A stretch of DNA of 32,531 nucleotides from an uncultured Lachnospiraceae bacterium. GTDB taxonomy: Bacteria; Bacillota; Clostridia; Lachnospirales; Lachnospiraceae. The notes beneath the pieces are model-generated. The model searched no databases, was not told the DNA's origin, and saw only the letters and a list, made by a program, of their open reading frames with translations. Below, one piece after another: positions 7,372 to 14,534 of the stretch (positions within the stretch are counted from its first letter, which is position 1; every line of letters begins with the position of its first letter). The position numbers and the translations under genes are program-made. The stretch is from contig CANRBX010000034.1 in NCBI GenBank assembly GCA_947628955.1, positions 1-32,531 on the forward strand, in the 5' to 3' direction.

Positions 7372-10302
7372 TTATTCTCCTGCTTCTTCTATGATCTCCG
7401 CTGCATCCTCAGCCTCCGCCGCCGGCTGTCCCGGCTCTGCTGCAGGCTGTCCCGCCGCGGCGGTCTCCTGCTGCGCGGGATCTTCGTTCGCGGCCGCCGG
7501 TGCGTCCGCCAGATGCTCGGACAGGTCGAACTGATGCTCACCGTGAATGACCTGCGGGATCTCTGTCTGCTCCTGCATCTGCAGGGCAGCCTGCTCCGCC
7601 TCTGTGATATAATGTGCCGTGAAGACCACATTCATGTAATCGCAGGGTACCGACAGCTCCGTCCTGTCGATGCTGCCATCCTCAAGCTTCTCATAAAGAT
7701 CGTCCGGGATCTCTTCCTCGCTGTGGGACCAGGTCCACTTCTCAAACACATAACCCGCATTCGGCTCCGGCGCCTCCACTTCTATGCGATTGTCCGAAGA
7801 TATGCTGGTAAGTACTGCGGAATAGGATGTGCTTCCGTCGGACAGCCTGAATCCGCCGCACACATTGGAATCTGCCTTAAACGTGGCATCCCACACAATG
7901 CGGGCCCTTGCGTTTGTCTCTCTGCCCGTCTCCGGATCTGCCTGGCCTCCCTCCGGCCTGGTCGTTCCGCAGACACTGCAGTATACGTGGCCGTTTTCCT
8001 TTGGCTCGCCCCACGTGTGTCCCTTTCCGTTGCACGGAACCTCGGACCATGGAACCCAGCTTTCTCCGATGTTGTACGCGTACCGCAGCTCACTGCACTT
8101 CGTGCATCTCTCGGTCCGTATTTTTCCGGTATCGCTCATGGACGCCAGTGCGCCCTCCTGGTCTCCCGGCTGGCCTGTGACGTGAACCCACTCATGATCA
8201 CATTTTACCCGCGGGATCACCACCGTCTCTACATAGCCGCACCCTTCATTCGTGCACTCTCTTACGGCGTGTCCTTCTACCTCCGTCGTAGCGTATGTCT
8301 CGATTTTTTCCTCCGTCATATTATGCTGCTTCATGGTGCCGGAAACAGTCTTTATGCTCTTGTAATCACATTTCGTGCAGGTGGTCTCAATCTTCTCGTT
8401 CCGGTAGCAGGTCGCCTCAATCTTTGTCTCTATGAAGTCATGCCCGACCGCCGGGATGCGCTCCGACTTTATCTCTGTACATCCTGCATGCGCACAGGCA
8501 ATCTCCCTCAGGCCGTCCTGCACACAGGTTGCCGCCTTCTCAGAGAGAATCTGGCCGGAAGCGAAATCGTGTCCGGTCTTCGGCGCTGTCACCGTCTCGT
8601 TCTGTATCTGGCCGCAGCGGCTGCACTGGTCATAGGAACGTCCGTCCTGTGTGCAGGCAGCCGGATCGTCATGATGCACCATCTCGTGGCCAAGGGCACT
8701 CCGGATGTTTCCATCCGCATCATGAGAATCAACCGTCTGGTAGCCGCAGAGCGCACACTTGTAGTACGTGGCGCCGTTTTCCGTACAGGTCGGCTCCACA
8801 TCCTTTAGCACCTCAAACTGGTGCTCTTCCAGCCTTATGCCCTTCGTCACGGTCTTGCCGCAGATCGGGCAGGTGCCGGTTTTGCTTCCCGTATCGCGCC
8901 AGGTCATATCATAACCAAGATAACCGCAGTATGGCTCCTTCGTCACAACCCAGATAAACTCACACACATGCGGAGCCTCTGTCTCCGGGGCCTGCGGAGC
9001 TTCTGTTGCCTGTATTACGATCTCCGTCTGCGGTGCATTCGTCTCCGGAGTTTTTGCCGCTGCCTTCGGGGCTTCGGTCTGCGCCGGGGCCTTTGCTGCC
9101 ACTTTCGGGGCCTCGGTCTGCGCCGGGGCCTTTGCCGCTGCCTTCGGGGCCTCTGTCTGCGCCGGGGCCTTTGCCGCCGGAGCTGCTGCCTTAGGAGCTT
9201 CCGTCTGCGCCGGGGCCTTTGCCGCCGCCTTCGGGGCCTCTGTCTGTGCCGGGGCCTTTGCAGCTGCCTTCGGGGCCTCTGTCTGCGCCGGGGCCTTTGC
9301 CGCCGGAGCTGCTGCTTTCGGAGCTTCCGTCTGCACCTGGGCCTTTGCTGCCGCCTTCGGAGCCTCGGTCTGCGCCGGGGCCTTTGCCGCCGGAGCTGTC
9401 GCTGCCTTCGGGGCTTCCGTCTGTGCCGGGGTCGCTGCCTTAGGAGCTTCTGTCTGCGCCGGGGCCGCTGCCGCCGGAGCTGTCGCTGCCGTCGGAGCCT
9501 CGGTCTGCGCCGGGGCCTTTGCCGCCGGAGCTGTCGCCGCCTTCGGAGCCTCGGTCTGCGCCGGGGCCGATGCTGCCTTAGGAGCCTCTGTCTCCGGTAC
9601 TCTCATCTCGGTCTGAGCCGGAACCTCAGCCACAGAAGCTTCTGCCGCCGGGGCCTTTACCTCTGCTGCGGACGACGGCAGAGCTGTATCCGCAGAATCC
9701 TCTGCGCCCGGTACAGCCGTCTCAGGCGCGGCCTGCGGCTGCTGTGCGGCCGGAGCTTCCGTCTCCGGTTCCTGAACAGTGACATTCAGCTTCTTCTCAT
9801 AGGAAGCAGCCTTCCCCTCCGGAACGCTGACGACCACATCGCCCGGCACGCCCTTCATGGCGCTCTTGTCAACACTTGTCAGCTTCCTGCTCTGGATGTC
9901 TATCTCTTCAAGCTTTTTGCAGCCGGAGAACGCGTTTTTGCCGATCTTTTTGATCTCCGTGTTCGTGACTACCTTTGTGAGCTTCCTGCAGTCCTTGAAC
10001 GCGTTTGCCCCGATCTCATTTACCGTCAGGGTATATCCGCTTTTTTTGACCGTCTTCGGAATGTTTGCCGTCTTCACGCCCGAATCCGCGTCTATCAGCG
10101 CCACGGTTCCGGTCTTCTTCTTCGTGTTCACGGAAGTTACCTTATACTGAAGCTTTCCGCTCCGGAATTTCGTTCCCTTCTCAACAGCCGCTTTTTTCGA
10201 GCTCGTGGCCGCGGAAGCCGTCAGGCCCGCTGTCCCGACATTGACAGCCATCATCAGGGCGATGACCATCAGCAAACATTTTAACCATCTCTTCGTCTTC
10301 AT
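7372..10302 (-). CDS. Secreted LRR protein with Cys/His module array (copy 2)
   Basis: 976-aa paralogue of the first secreted protein, with the same N-terminus (WLKCLLMVIALMMAVNVGTA signal peptide, then LRR_5 units such as EIGANAFKDCRKLTKVV). Residues ~177-444 are an extreme low-complexity region built from AKAPAQTEAPKAA units. Residues ~444-795 carry about eight Cys/His modules (VEPTCTENGATYYKCALCGY...LGHE type), somewhat more diverged than in copy 1. The C-terminal ~170 residues include a GYVFEKWTW segment like InlB/Flg_new repeats and an acidic Ala/Glu tail. No sortase motif or membrane anchor is visible. It has its own promoter, c-di-GMP-I riboswitch, terminator-type switch and GAGGAGGG ribosome binding site. 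Probably a surface or extracellular matrix protein; function unproven. Confidence 0.88.
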   Translation of the reverse strand: MKTKRWLKCLLMVIALMMAVNVGTAGLTASAATSSKKAAVEKGTKFRSGKLQYKVTSVNTKKKTGTVALIDADSGVKTANIPKTVKKSGYTLTVNEIGANAFKDCRKLTKVVTNTEIKKIGKNAFSGCKKLEEIDIQSRKLTSVDKSAMKGVPGDVVVSVPEGKAASYEKKLNVTVQEPETEAPAAQQPQAAPETAVPGAEDSADTALPSSAAEVKAPAAEASVAEVPAQTEMRVPETEAPKAASAPAQTEAPKAATAPAAKAPAQTEAPTAATAPAAAAPAQTEAPKAATPAQTEAPKAATAPAAKAPAQTEAPKAAAKAQVQTEAPKAAAPAAKAPAQTEAPKAAAKAPAQTEAPKAAAKAPAQTEAPKAAAPAAKAPAQTEAPKAAAKAPAQTEAPKVAAKAPAQTEAPKAAAKTPETNAPQTEIVIQATEAPQAPETEAPHVCEFIWVVTKEPYCGYLGYDMTWRDTGSKTGTCPICGKTVTKGIRLEEHQFEVLKDVEPTCTENGATYYKCALCGYQTVDSHDADGNIRSALGHEMVHHDDPAACTQDGRSYDQCSRCGQIQNETVTAPKTGHDFASGQILSEKAATCVQDGLREIACAHAGCTEIKSERIPAVGHDFIETKIEATCYRNEKIETTCTKCDYKSIKTVSGTMKQHNMTEEKIETYATTEVEGHAVRECTNEGCGYVETVVIPRVKCDHEWVHVTGQPGDQEGALASMSDTGKIRTERCTKCSELRYAYNIGESWVPWSEVPCNGKGHTWGEPKENGHVYCSVCGTTRPEGGQADPETGRETNARARIVWDATFKADSNVCGGFRLSDGSTSYSAVLTSISSDNRIEVEAPEPNAGYVFEKWTWSHSEEEIPDDLYEKLEDGSIDRTELSVPCDYMNVVFTAHYITEAEQAALQMQEQTEIPQVIHGEHQFDLSEHLADAPAAANEDPAQQETAAAGQPAAEPGQPAAEAEDAAEIIEEAGE
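9040..9600 (-). repeat. 39/48-bp coding repeats in the second LRR protein
   Basis: On the plus strand, units built on GCCTTCGGGGCCTCTGTCTG and CGCCGGGGCCTTTGCCGC repeat more than a dozen times, with an optional CGGAGCTGC insertion. They encode APAQTEAPKAA(A/P)AK. The copies are nearly identical at DNA level, so the number of units is likely to vary between strains. Confidence 0.88.
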
Positions 10303-10389
10303 ACAATACCCTCCTCATTTTCTCCAGACTGCTGCTTCGTCTCGGCCCATATTTCCTGTCATACGGTCTTCAGAGAAATTCCCGGAGTC

Positions 10390-10428
10390 AAAAATAACCG
10401 CCTGATTATTCTTCATAATCAGCGGTTA
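10390..10428 (-). terminator. Riboswitch-associated intrinsic terminator
   Basis: Between the aptamer and the start of the second LRR gene the minus strand reads TAACCGCTGATTAT, a short loop, ATAATCAGGCGGTTA (one bulged base), then TTTTT. This is a convincing terminator located inside a leader. Its 5' arm begins GGTAACCG, which can pair over eight positions (one G-U) with CGGTTGCC at the 3' end of the aptamer. The aptamer helix P1 and the terminator therefore compete with an antiterminator, and ligand binding is predicted to favour termination. Confidence 0.82.
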
Positions 10429-10465
10429 CCACTAAATCTCCTATGTCTGTCTGACTCGTCATAGA

Positions 10466-10548
10466 AATATGGCAACCGGCTGTCCTAGCCTGTACTGACC
10501 TTAGACCCCTGGCTTTGCGTCCCTGTCTTTCGGCAGGTTTGCTTTTAA
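10466..10548 (-). ncRNA. c-di-GMP-I riboswitch (GEMM) 2
   Basis: The minus strand reads AGCAAACC, a P2 hairpin capped by a GAAA-type loop (CTGCC GAAA GACAG), GGGACGCAAAGCC, AGGGGTCTAAGG, a P3 arm, then CAGCCGGTTGCC. It matches the same c-di-GMP-I signature as riboswitch 1 and is nearly the same at the conserved positions, while the variable arms differ. It begins about 17-25 bases after the predicted transcription start and precedes the second LRR gene. Confidence 0.93.
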
Positions 10549-10571
10549 AACAATTTCTTCGATTCAGATTC

Positions 10572-10600
10572 ATAATACTACTGCCCGGCCCCTTTGTCAA
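10572..10600 (-). promoter_or_regulatory. Sigma-A promoter of the riboswitch 2 transcript
   Basis: On the minus strand TTGACA (10595-10600), a 17-base spacer and TATTAT (10572-10577) make a near-consensus promoter. Transcription would start about 10563-10566, just before the aptamer. Confidence 0.88.
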
Positions 10601-10611
10601 CCACATTTTGC

Positions 10612-10648
10612 CTGAATCGGTTGAATCGGTTGAATCTGTGGTTGAATT
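10612..10648. repeat. 9-bp direct repeats upstream of the promoter
   Basis: GAATCGGTT, GAATCGGTT and GAATCTGTGGTT follow one another just upstream of the -35 of the riboswitch 2 promoter. The last unit is part of a 16-bp sequence (AATCTGTGGTTGAATT, 10633-10648) that recurs exactly at 12820-12835. They could be activator or repressor sites, or the edge of an inserted segment. Confidence 0.5.
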
Positions 10649-10814
10649 AAATATGAGGGCCAGAGCCTTTCTGCCTGTATGGCTTATTAGAGACTATTTT
10701 GACTAAGAAAAATTTTTTGGGGGGGATTCAGATACATCCTCCAGAGCAAGCGGTGGATTTGTGGGATGGTATCCGATCATAAGCGGTCTTAGCAGCATCG
10801 ATAATTCGGCCGCA

Positions 10815-10973
10815 TCAGCAAAATATTCCCAAATGACCTTCGGTGTCCGAGCTGATCCGGCGTATGACGCCTTTTTCTTTTAACGATTTAAGTCTGAGCG
10901 TAACGGTTTTCTGCTCACACCAAGTTTATCAGCAAAAACGGCAACAGAGTGAATTGCATTCGCAAAGCTATTT
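10815..10973 (-). pseudogene. Frameshifted winged-helix remnant
   Basis: Directly after the stop of the AlbA-type gene the minus strand encodes AVFADKLGVSRKPLRSDLNR, then a stop. One frame over it continues KEKGVIRRISSDTEGHLGIF. Joined by restoring one lost T (R-L-K-E-K-G), these give a typical C-terminal winged helix of AlbA_2/HATPase_c_4 regulators. There is no start codon or upstream domain, so this is a leftover 3' end of a related gene. Below it (10700-10815) I see no clear gene. Confidence 0.6.
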
Positions 10974-12461
10974 TCATTTTAGAATAATCCACTTTCCACC
11001 TTTATCCGGTCCTTCCCGTTTGATTCGTTTTTTGACTTTAAGTTTTTTGATGATGCGTTCAACTGTGGATATGGGGATGCCGGTTATATTCGCTATTTTG
11101 GTTCCGGAAATGGAGGAATCCTTTTGCATAAGTGATAGTACGGCACTTTCTCTTTCGGTCAGTCCAACTTTCACTTCACGGTTATGACCTTCATTTTCTC
11201 CCTCATTATGATGGAGAAAATAAGGGTGAATGAGAAGCGTAGTTGAGAAAGATAAGCGGTCAGGATCCGTTTCAAAAATGGGCATTGGAGAACCATTCTG
11301 TGATAATGCGTTCAATATTTTACGGAATCCGGTATTACGTCCCTCAGTGAGGTGCATTTCCTTTAGAAATTCTCCAATACGCCGATTGCGGTAGCGTCTG
11401 TTAAAGACACGGTAGGTTCTCAGACCTTCTTCTGTGATGGAGCGATCCGCACCGGGATGACTGACGATTTCTATTTTATCCGGCAAAATACGGACTTCAA
11501 TCGGTTCCCGGACATCGTAACCCTTATGATAGACGGCATTGCAGAGACTTTCCTCAATGGCTGCATAGGGGTAGTTGAAAAATCGGTCGGCTTCCGCACG
11601 GTCAGCGCGTTTGATCACCTGTTCTGTGATAACAGTATTGCGAATATAAAGCAATGCCTCACGAAGCTGTTGGTGAAGGGGGCCCTTGAAGGTTTTTTCT
11701 ATGATCTTGTCCCCGCCCAGATCATCGGGAAACTGGACGACATCAATCTGCGCATATGGGAAGAAACGCTGCGGCTCCAGGCTGAAGAACATCAGGCCGA
11801 CATTCTTGGGCTTTGTATATTCAGGCAGAGAATTTACAATATTCATATTCCGGCACAGCTCGATGAAATCCATTTGTCGGGATTCTTCATAGAGTGAACT
11901 CCCTATCTCTTTGAGATACGCCTGTATCAGCGTAAGATTCAAATCGGCCAAATCTGCTTCATGGCTGATTCTGTCGTCAAAAGGCACATTGTTTGCAAGA
12001 TTATAGAGGTCTCGTTTTTCTTCTTCGGATGGCACTATGGTGCTGGCCATTTTCCGAATATAATAAATTCGTTCCTTTTCTCCCTTCGCCATGGATTTTG
12101 GAGAGGAATATGGACGTAGATATCCCCCTGGAGCCCAGATGACGATAAACTTCTTCCCGTCATAGTCGGCAACCTCTACGATAGGAAGGTACTCGGGCTG
12201 AATACGCTTACATTTGTTCAGCATGTCTTTCAAATAGGAGTCAATCTTTTCCACGGGGACGCCCTGAAGTACACCGGGTCGGCCATCTTTTTCTTTCACA
12301 CCGATTACAATATATCCGCCGCCCCAGTTGTCAATATCATTTGCAAACGCACAAATTGTTTTAAGGGAAGCTTCTGCGTCCCACGTTTCCTTAAATTCAA
12401 TTCTTGCCCACTCCACGACATTTCCGGAGAGTAAGGTTTTAATATTAGTTGGAACGGCCAT
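10974..12461 (-). CDS. AlbA_2 / HATPase_c_4 putative transcriptional regulator
   Basis: 495-aa cytoplasmic protein. Residues ~10-140 form an AlbA_2 (Schlafen-like) DNA-binding domain: EFKETWDAEASLKTICAFAND, then GGGYIVIGVKEKDG. Residues ~255-400 are an HATPase_c_4 domain, with AIEESLCNAVYHKGYD and the late motif RNRRIGEFLKEMHLTEGRNTGFRKI. The last ~65 residues are a winged helix (LTERESAVLSLMQKDSSISGTKIANITGIPISTVERIIKKL). Such genes are common accessory genes in gut Firmicutes and Bacteroidetes; their targets are mostly unknown. The gene is clearly AT-richer than its neighbours, which suggests transfer. It overlaps the end of a dead helix-turn-helix ORF. The ATG has a modest GAGG upstream. 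Confidence 0.85.
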   Translation of the reverse strand: MAVPTNIKTLLSGNVVEWARIEFKETWDAEASLKTICAFANDIDNWGGGYIVIGVKEKDGRPGVLQGVPVEKIDSYLKDMLNKCKRIQPEYLPIVEVADYDGKKFIVIWAPGGYLRPYSSPKSMAKGEKERIYYIRKMASTIVPSEEEKRDLYNLANNVPFDDRISHEADLADLNLTLIQAYLKEIGSSLYEESRQMDFIELCRNMNIVNSLPEYTKPKNVGLMFFSLEPQRFFPYAQIDVVQFPDDLGGDKIIEKTFKGPLHQQLREALLYIRNTVITEQVIKRADRAEADRFFNYPYAAIEESLCNAVYHKGYDVREPIEVRILPDKIEIVSHPGADRSITEEGLRTYRVFNRRYRNRRIGEFLKEMHLTEGRNTGFRKILNALSQNGSPMPIFETDPDRLSFSTTLLIHPYFLHHNEGENEGHNREVKVGLTERESAVLSLMQKDSSISGTKIANITGIPISTVERIIKKLKVKKRIKREGPDKGGKWIILK

Positions 12462-12663
12462 TGCAGTCTACCTCAACTTTATTCTCGATATACTTTCCGC
12501 TTTTAATGCGGACATCGGTGGGCTTTTACGCATCCCCCGGGATGATTCAGCAGGAGCCGGCTTTCTGTGCGCCCAAAATCCTGCCATCTGCACAGGGGAT
12601 GCTTACCCTCCGTGCAGAAATGCTCCATTTAGCTGCAGCTTCAGAAGCAGAAATGTATTTCAT
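12445..12663 (-). pseudogene. Dead helix-turn-helix (excisionase-like) gene
   Basis: From ATG at 12663 the minus strand reads MKYISASEAAAKWSISARRV, then SIPCADGRILGAQKAGSC, a TGA where related proteins have Trp, IIPGDA, a TAA, then KPTDVRIKSGKYIE. This is the standard small DNA-binding protein usually written KYISAKEAAEKWGISERRV...GA...WxIPxDAxKPxDxRIKSGKYI. Two nonsense codons at conserved positions make it a pseudogene. It has a GAAAGGGG ribosome binding site and its own promoter, and its end overlaps the AlbA-type gene, so the promoter probably still serves that gene. Confidence 0.8.
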
Positions 12664-12696
12664 CTCTTATGGCCCCTTTCAAGGGTCGATAACTAT

Positions 12697-12725
12697 ATTA
12701 TATTCATCAGCTCGAATATCATCAA
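12697..12725 (-). promoter_or_regulatory. Promoter of the HTH remnant / AlbA-type gene
   Basis: On the minus strand TTGATG (12720-12725), a 17-base spacer and TATAAT (12697-12702) form a good sigma-A promoter, about 35 bases before the ATG of the helix-turn-helix pseudogene. Confidence 0.8.
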
Positions 12726-12819
12726 GAAGTTTGAGAAAAAAGATTCGTGCTTTATTTTTTCGTGAAGTGAAAAGTTTATTTCCACTTTGAAAAGCACCGG
12801 AAAAAAAGTGGCATTTACT

Positions 12820-12835
12820 AATCTGTGGTTGAATT
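12820..12835. repeat. Second copy of the 16-bp direct repeat
   Basis: AATCTGTGGTTGAATT is identical to 10633-10648 and in the same orientation. The two copies bracket the AT-rich segment with the AlbA-type gene and the two gene remnants. They may mark insertion boundaries, or be a shared site upstream of two minus-strand promoters. Confidence 0.5.
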
Positions 12836-12873
12836 TATGGTTGATGCCTTGTCTGTCAGGACATTCTCTGCCG

Positions 12874-12913
12874 GTTAAAATGTCTGCCCGCAGGGCGTAC
12901 ACTGCGGGCAGAC
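12874..12913 (-). terminator. Likely end of the rhaB/pdu transcript
   Basis: A perfect 12-bp stem (GTCTGCCCGCAG with CTGCGGGCAGAC, eight-base loop) is followed on the minus strand by ATTTTAA. It lies after the 54-bp repeats that trail rhaB and is the best terminator candidate for the long operon. The U-tract is short; on the plus strand it is followed by AGATTTT, so it may work both ways. The remaining bases of 12462-13079 hold the HTH remnant, its promoter and the repeats. Confidence 0.65.
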
Positions 12914-13090
12914 AGATTTTACGCGGTATACCCAAAGGGCACCCCGTAACTCACGCCCCTCCGGGGCCGGTTTTATGCTGTATACCCACGGGGCACCCCG
13001 TAACTCATGCCCCTTCGGGGCAGATTTTACGATGTATACCTAAAGGTACCCCGTAACTCATGCCCCTCCGGGGCCGGTTTCATGCGGTAT
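12914..13090 (-). repeat. 54-bp tandem repeats trailing rhaB
   Basis: Three full units plus the gene end, spaced 54, 54 and 53 bases. On the minus strand each unit carries TATAC, two codons, a stop, then a GGCCCCGGAGGGGC-type hairpin and GAGTTACGGGGT. The four versions of the gene tail are TAT ACC GCA TGA (the true rhaB end), TAT ACA TCG TAA, TAT ACA GCA TAA and TAT ACC GCG TAA. Each reads Tyr-Thr-Ala/Ser-stop. The repeats fill the 3' UTR between the rhaB stop and the terminator. Confidence 0.88.
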
Positions 13091-14483
13091 ATATCTTGAC
13101 GTCGAACGACTCGTGGATCACGGTGCGGGCTTCTTCGATCGAAGTAAATTCGCCTGCCTCGAGCATCTGCGCCGTGATGTTGCCGATCGCGGTCGCCTCT
13201 CCCGGGCCTGCATGGACTTCCTTGCCGGTCGCTCTCGCGGTCAGTTCGTTCAGGTAGCCCGCATTGGAGCCGCCGCCCACGACGTGGATGCGGTGATACG
13301 TTCTGCCCGTCATCTCTTCAAGCTCCTTCGCCGTCTTTGCATAGCACTCCGCAAGGCTTGTGTAGATCACTGTCGCCAGCTCCCCGAGCGTCTCCGGAAC
13401 CTGCTGCCCGGTCCTGCGGCAGAAGTCCTTCACGGCCTCGGTCATGTTGTCCGGGGAAAGGAAGCAGTCCGCATTCGCGTCCACCCTTGACGGGAAGTCC
13501 TTCGCCTCCTCCGCCATATCGCAGATCTGCGCAAAGCTGTATTTATCGCCAAATTCATGGCGCACGGACTGGATCATCCACAGGCCCATGATATTCTTCA
13601 GATAGCGGAAGCGTCCCGCGTAGCCGCCCTCATTCGTGAGGTTGCGCCGGAAGCTCTCCATCGAGCAGTCCGCCGTCGGGCGCTCCAGGCCCATCAGCGA
13701 CCACGTGCCGGAGCTGATATAGATAAAATCGTCGTCGTTCGCCGGAACCGCGAGCACCGCAGAGCCGGTGTCATGCGTAGCCGGAGCGACCACCTGCAGG
13801 TCGAAGCCGACTTCTTTGCGCACTTCCTCGCTGAGGCCGCCGATCACCGTCCCCGGCATGATCAGCTTCTGGAAAATCTTCCGCGGATATCCGAGCATAT
13901 CCATCAGCTCATAGTCCCAGTCCATCGTCGTCGGGCTGACGAGCTGTCCCGTCGTCGCCTCCGTGTACTCGCAGGTCTTCTTTCCGGTCAGCAGATAGTG
14001 GAAATAGTCCGGCACGTGCAGAAGCGTTTCCGCCTGCTCGAGGTACTCCGGATGCTTTTTCTTAACAGCCATCAGCTGATAGATCGTATTGAAGATCGCC
14101 TTCTGAATGCCGGTGCGCGCGTACAGCTTCTCGTGCGGAATGATCTTATAGACTTCCTCGTCCATCCCGTCCGTGCGGTGGTCGCGGTATCCGACCGTAT
14201 TGCCGAGCACTTTATCGTCCTTGTCCAGAAGCACAAAATCCACGCCCCACGTATCGACGCCCATGCTCACCGGGATCTTGCCGATCTCTTTGCACTTCTT
14301 CATCCCGGCGATGATCTCCTTATACAGGCGGTCAAACTCCCAGCAGAGTTCCCCGTCCTTCTTCACCATGCCGTTCTCGAAGCGCCAGACCTCTTCAAGC
14401 TCCATCTTTCCGTTTTCCAGATGCCCCAGGATCAGTCGTCCGCTCGACGCTCCGATATCCACGGCCAGATAATATGCACTCAT
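13080..14483 (-). CDS. rhaB: Rhamnulokinase
   Basis: FGGY-family sugar kinase, 467 aa, that phosphorylates L-rhamnulose to rhamnulose 1-phosphate using ATP in the cytoplasm. The N-terminal phosphate-binding motif AVDIGASSGRLILG, the segment GVDTWGVDFVLLD, the mid-protein HDTGSAVLAVPA and SSGTWSLMG, and the C-terminal HVVGGGSNAGYLNELTA all fit RhaB. L-fuculokinase is a related alternative but the wording is RhaB-like. It is the last gene of the operon, 51 bases after pduO, with an AGGAGG site before the ATG. Its presence links the microcompartment to L-rhamnose. The stop codon is within the first unit of a 54-bp repeat. Confidence 0.9.
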   Translation of the reverse strand: MSAYYLAVDIGASSGRLILGHLENGKMELEEVWRFENGMVKKDGELCWEFDRLYKEIIAGMKKCKEIGKIPVSMGVDTWGVDFVLLDKDDKVLGNTVGYRDHRTDGMDEEVYKIIPHEKLYARTGIQKAIFNTIYQLMAVKKKHPEYLEQAETLLHVPDYFHYLLTGKKTCEYTEATTGQLVSPTTMDWDYELMDMLGYPRKIFQKLIMPGTVIGGLSEEVRKEVGFDLQVVAPATHDTGSAVLAVPANDDDFIYISSGTWSLMGLERPTADCSMESFRRNLTNEGGYAGRFRYLKNIMGLWMIQSVRHEFGDKYSFAQICDMAEEAKDFPSRVDANADCFLSPDNMTEAVKDFCRRTGQQVPETLGELATVIYTSLAECYAKTAKELEEMTGRTYHRIHVVGGGSNAGYLNELTARATGKEVHAGPGEATAIGNITAQMLEAGEFTSIEEARTVIHESFDVKIYTA

Positions 14484-14534
14484 TGTTCATCCTCCTTTTT
14501 GTGGTTTTATAAGATATATTTATATTCTCCGCTG

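Noticed and set aside
7279..10284. Long plus-strand ORFs opposite the second LRR protein
   Set aside because: Same reason: antisense of low-complexity coding repeats, giving monotonous CLRRGL-type peptides.
3975..10302. Sortase-anchored surface proteins
   Set aside because: Neither C-terminus has LPXTG, a hydrophobic helix and a basic tail.
12449..12790. 113-aa plus-strand ORF before rhaB repeats
   Set aside because: Antisense to the HTH pseudogene, which explains the sequence much better.
12787..13056. 89-aa plus-strand ORF with an 18-aa repeat (PKGHPVTHAPPG)
   Set aside because: The repeat arises from the 54-bp 3' UTR array; no ribosome binding site, and the copies preserve rhaB-tail stops on the other strand instead.
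12914..13090. CRISPR array
   Set aside because: Units are head-to-tail without unique spacers and no cas genes are present.
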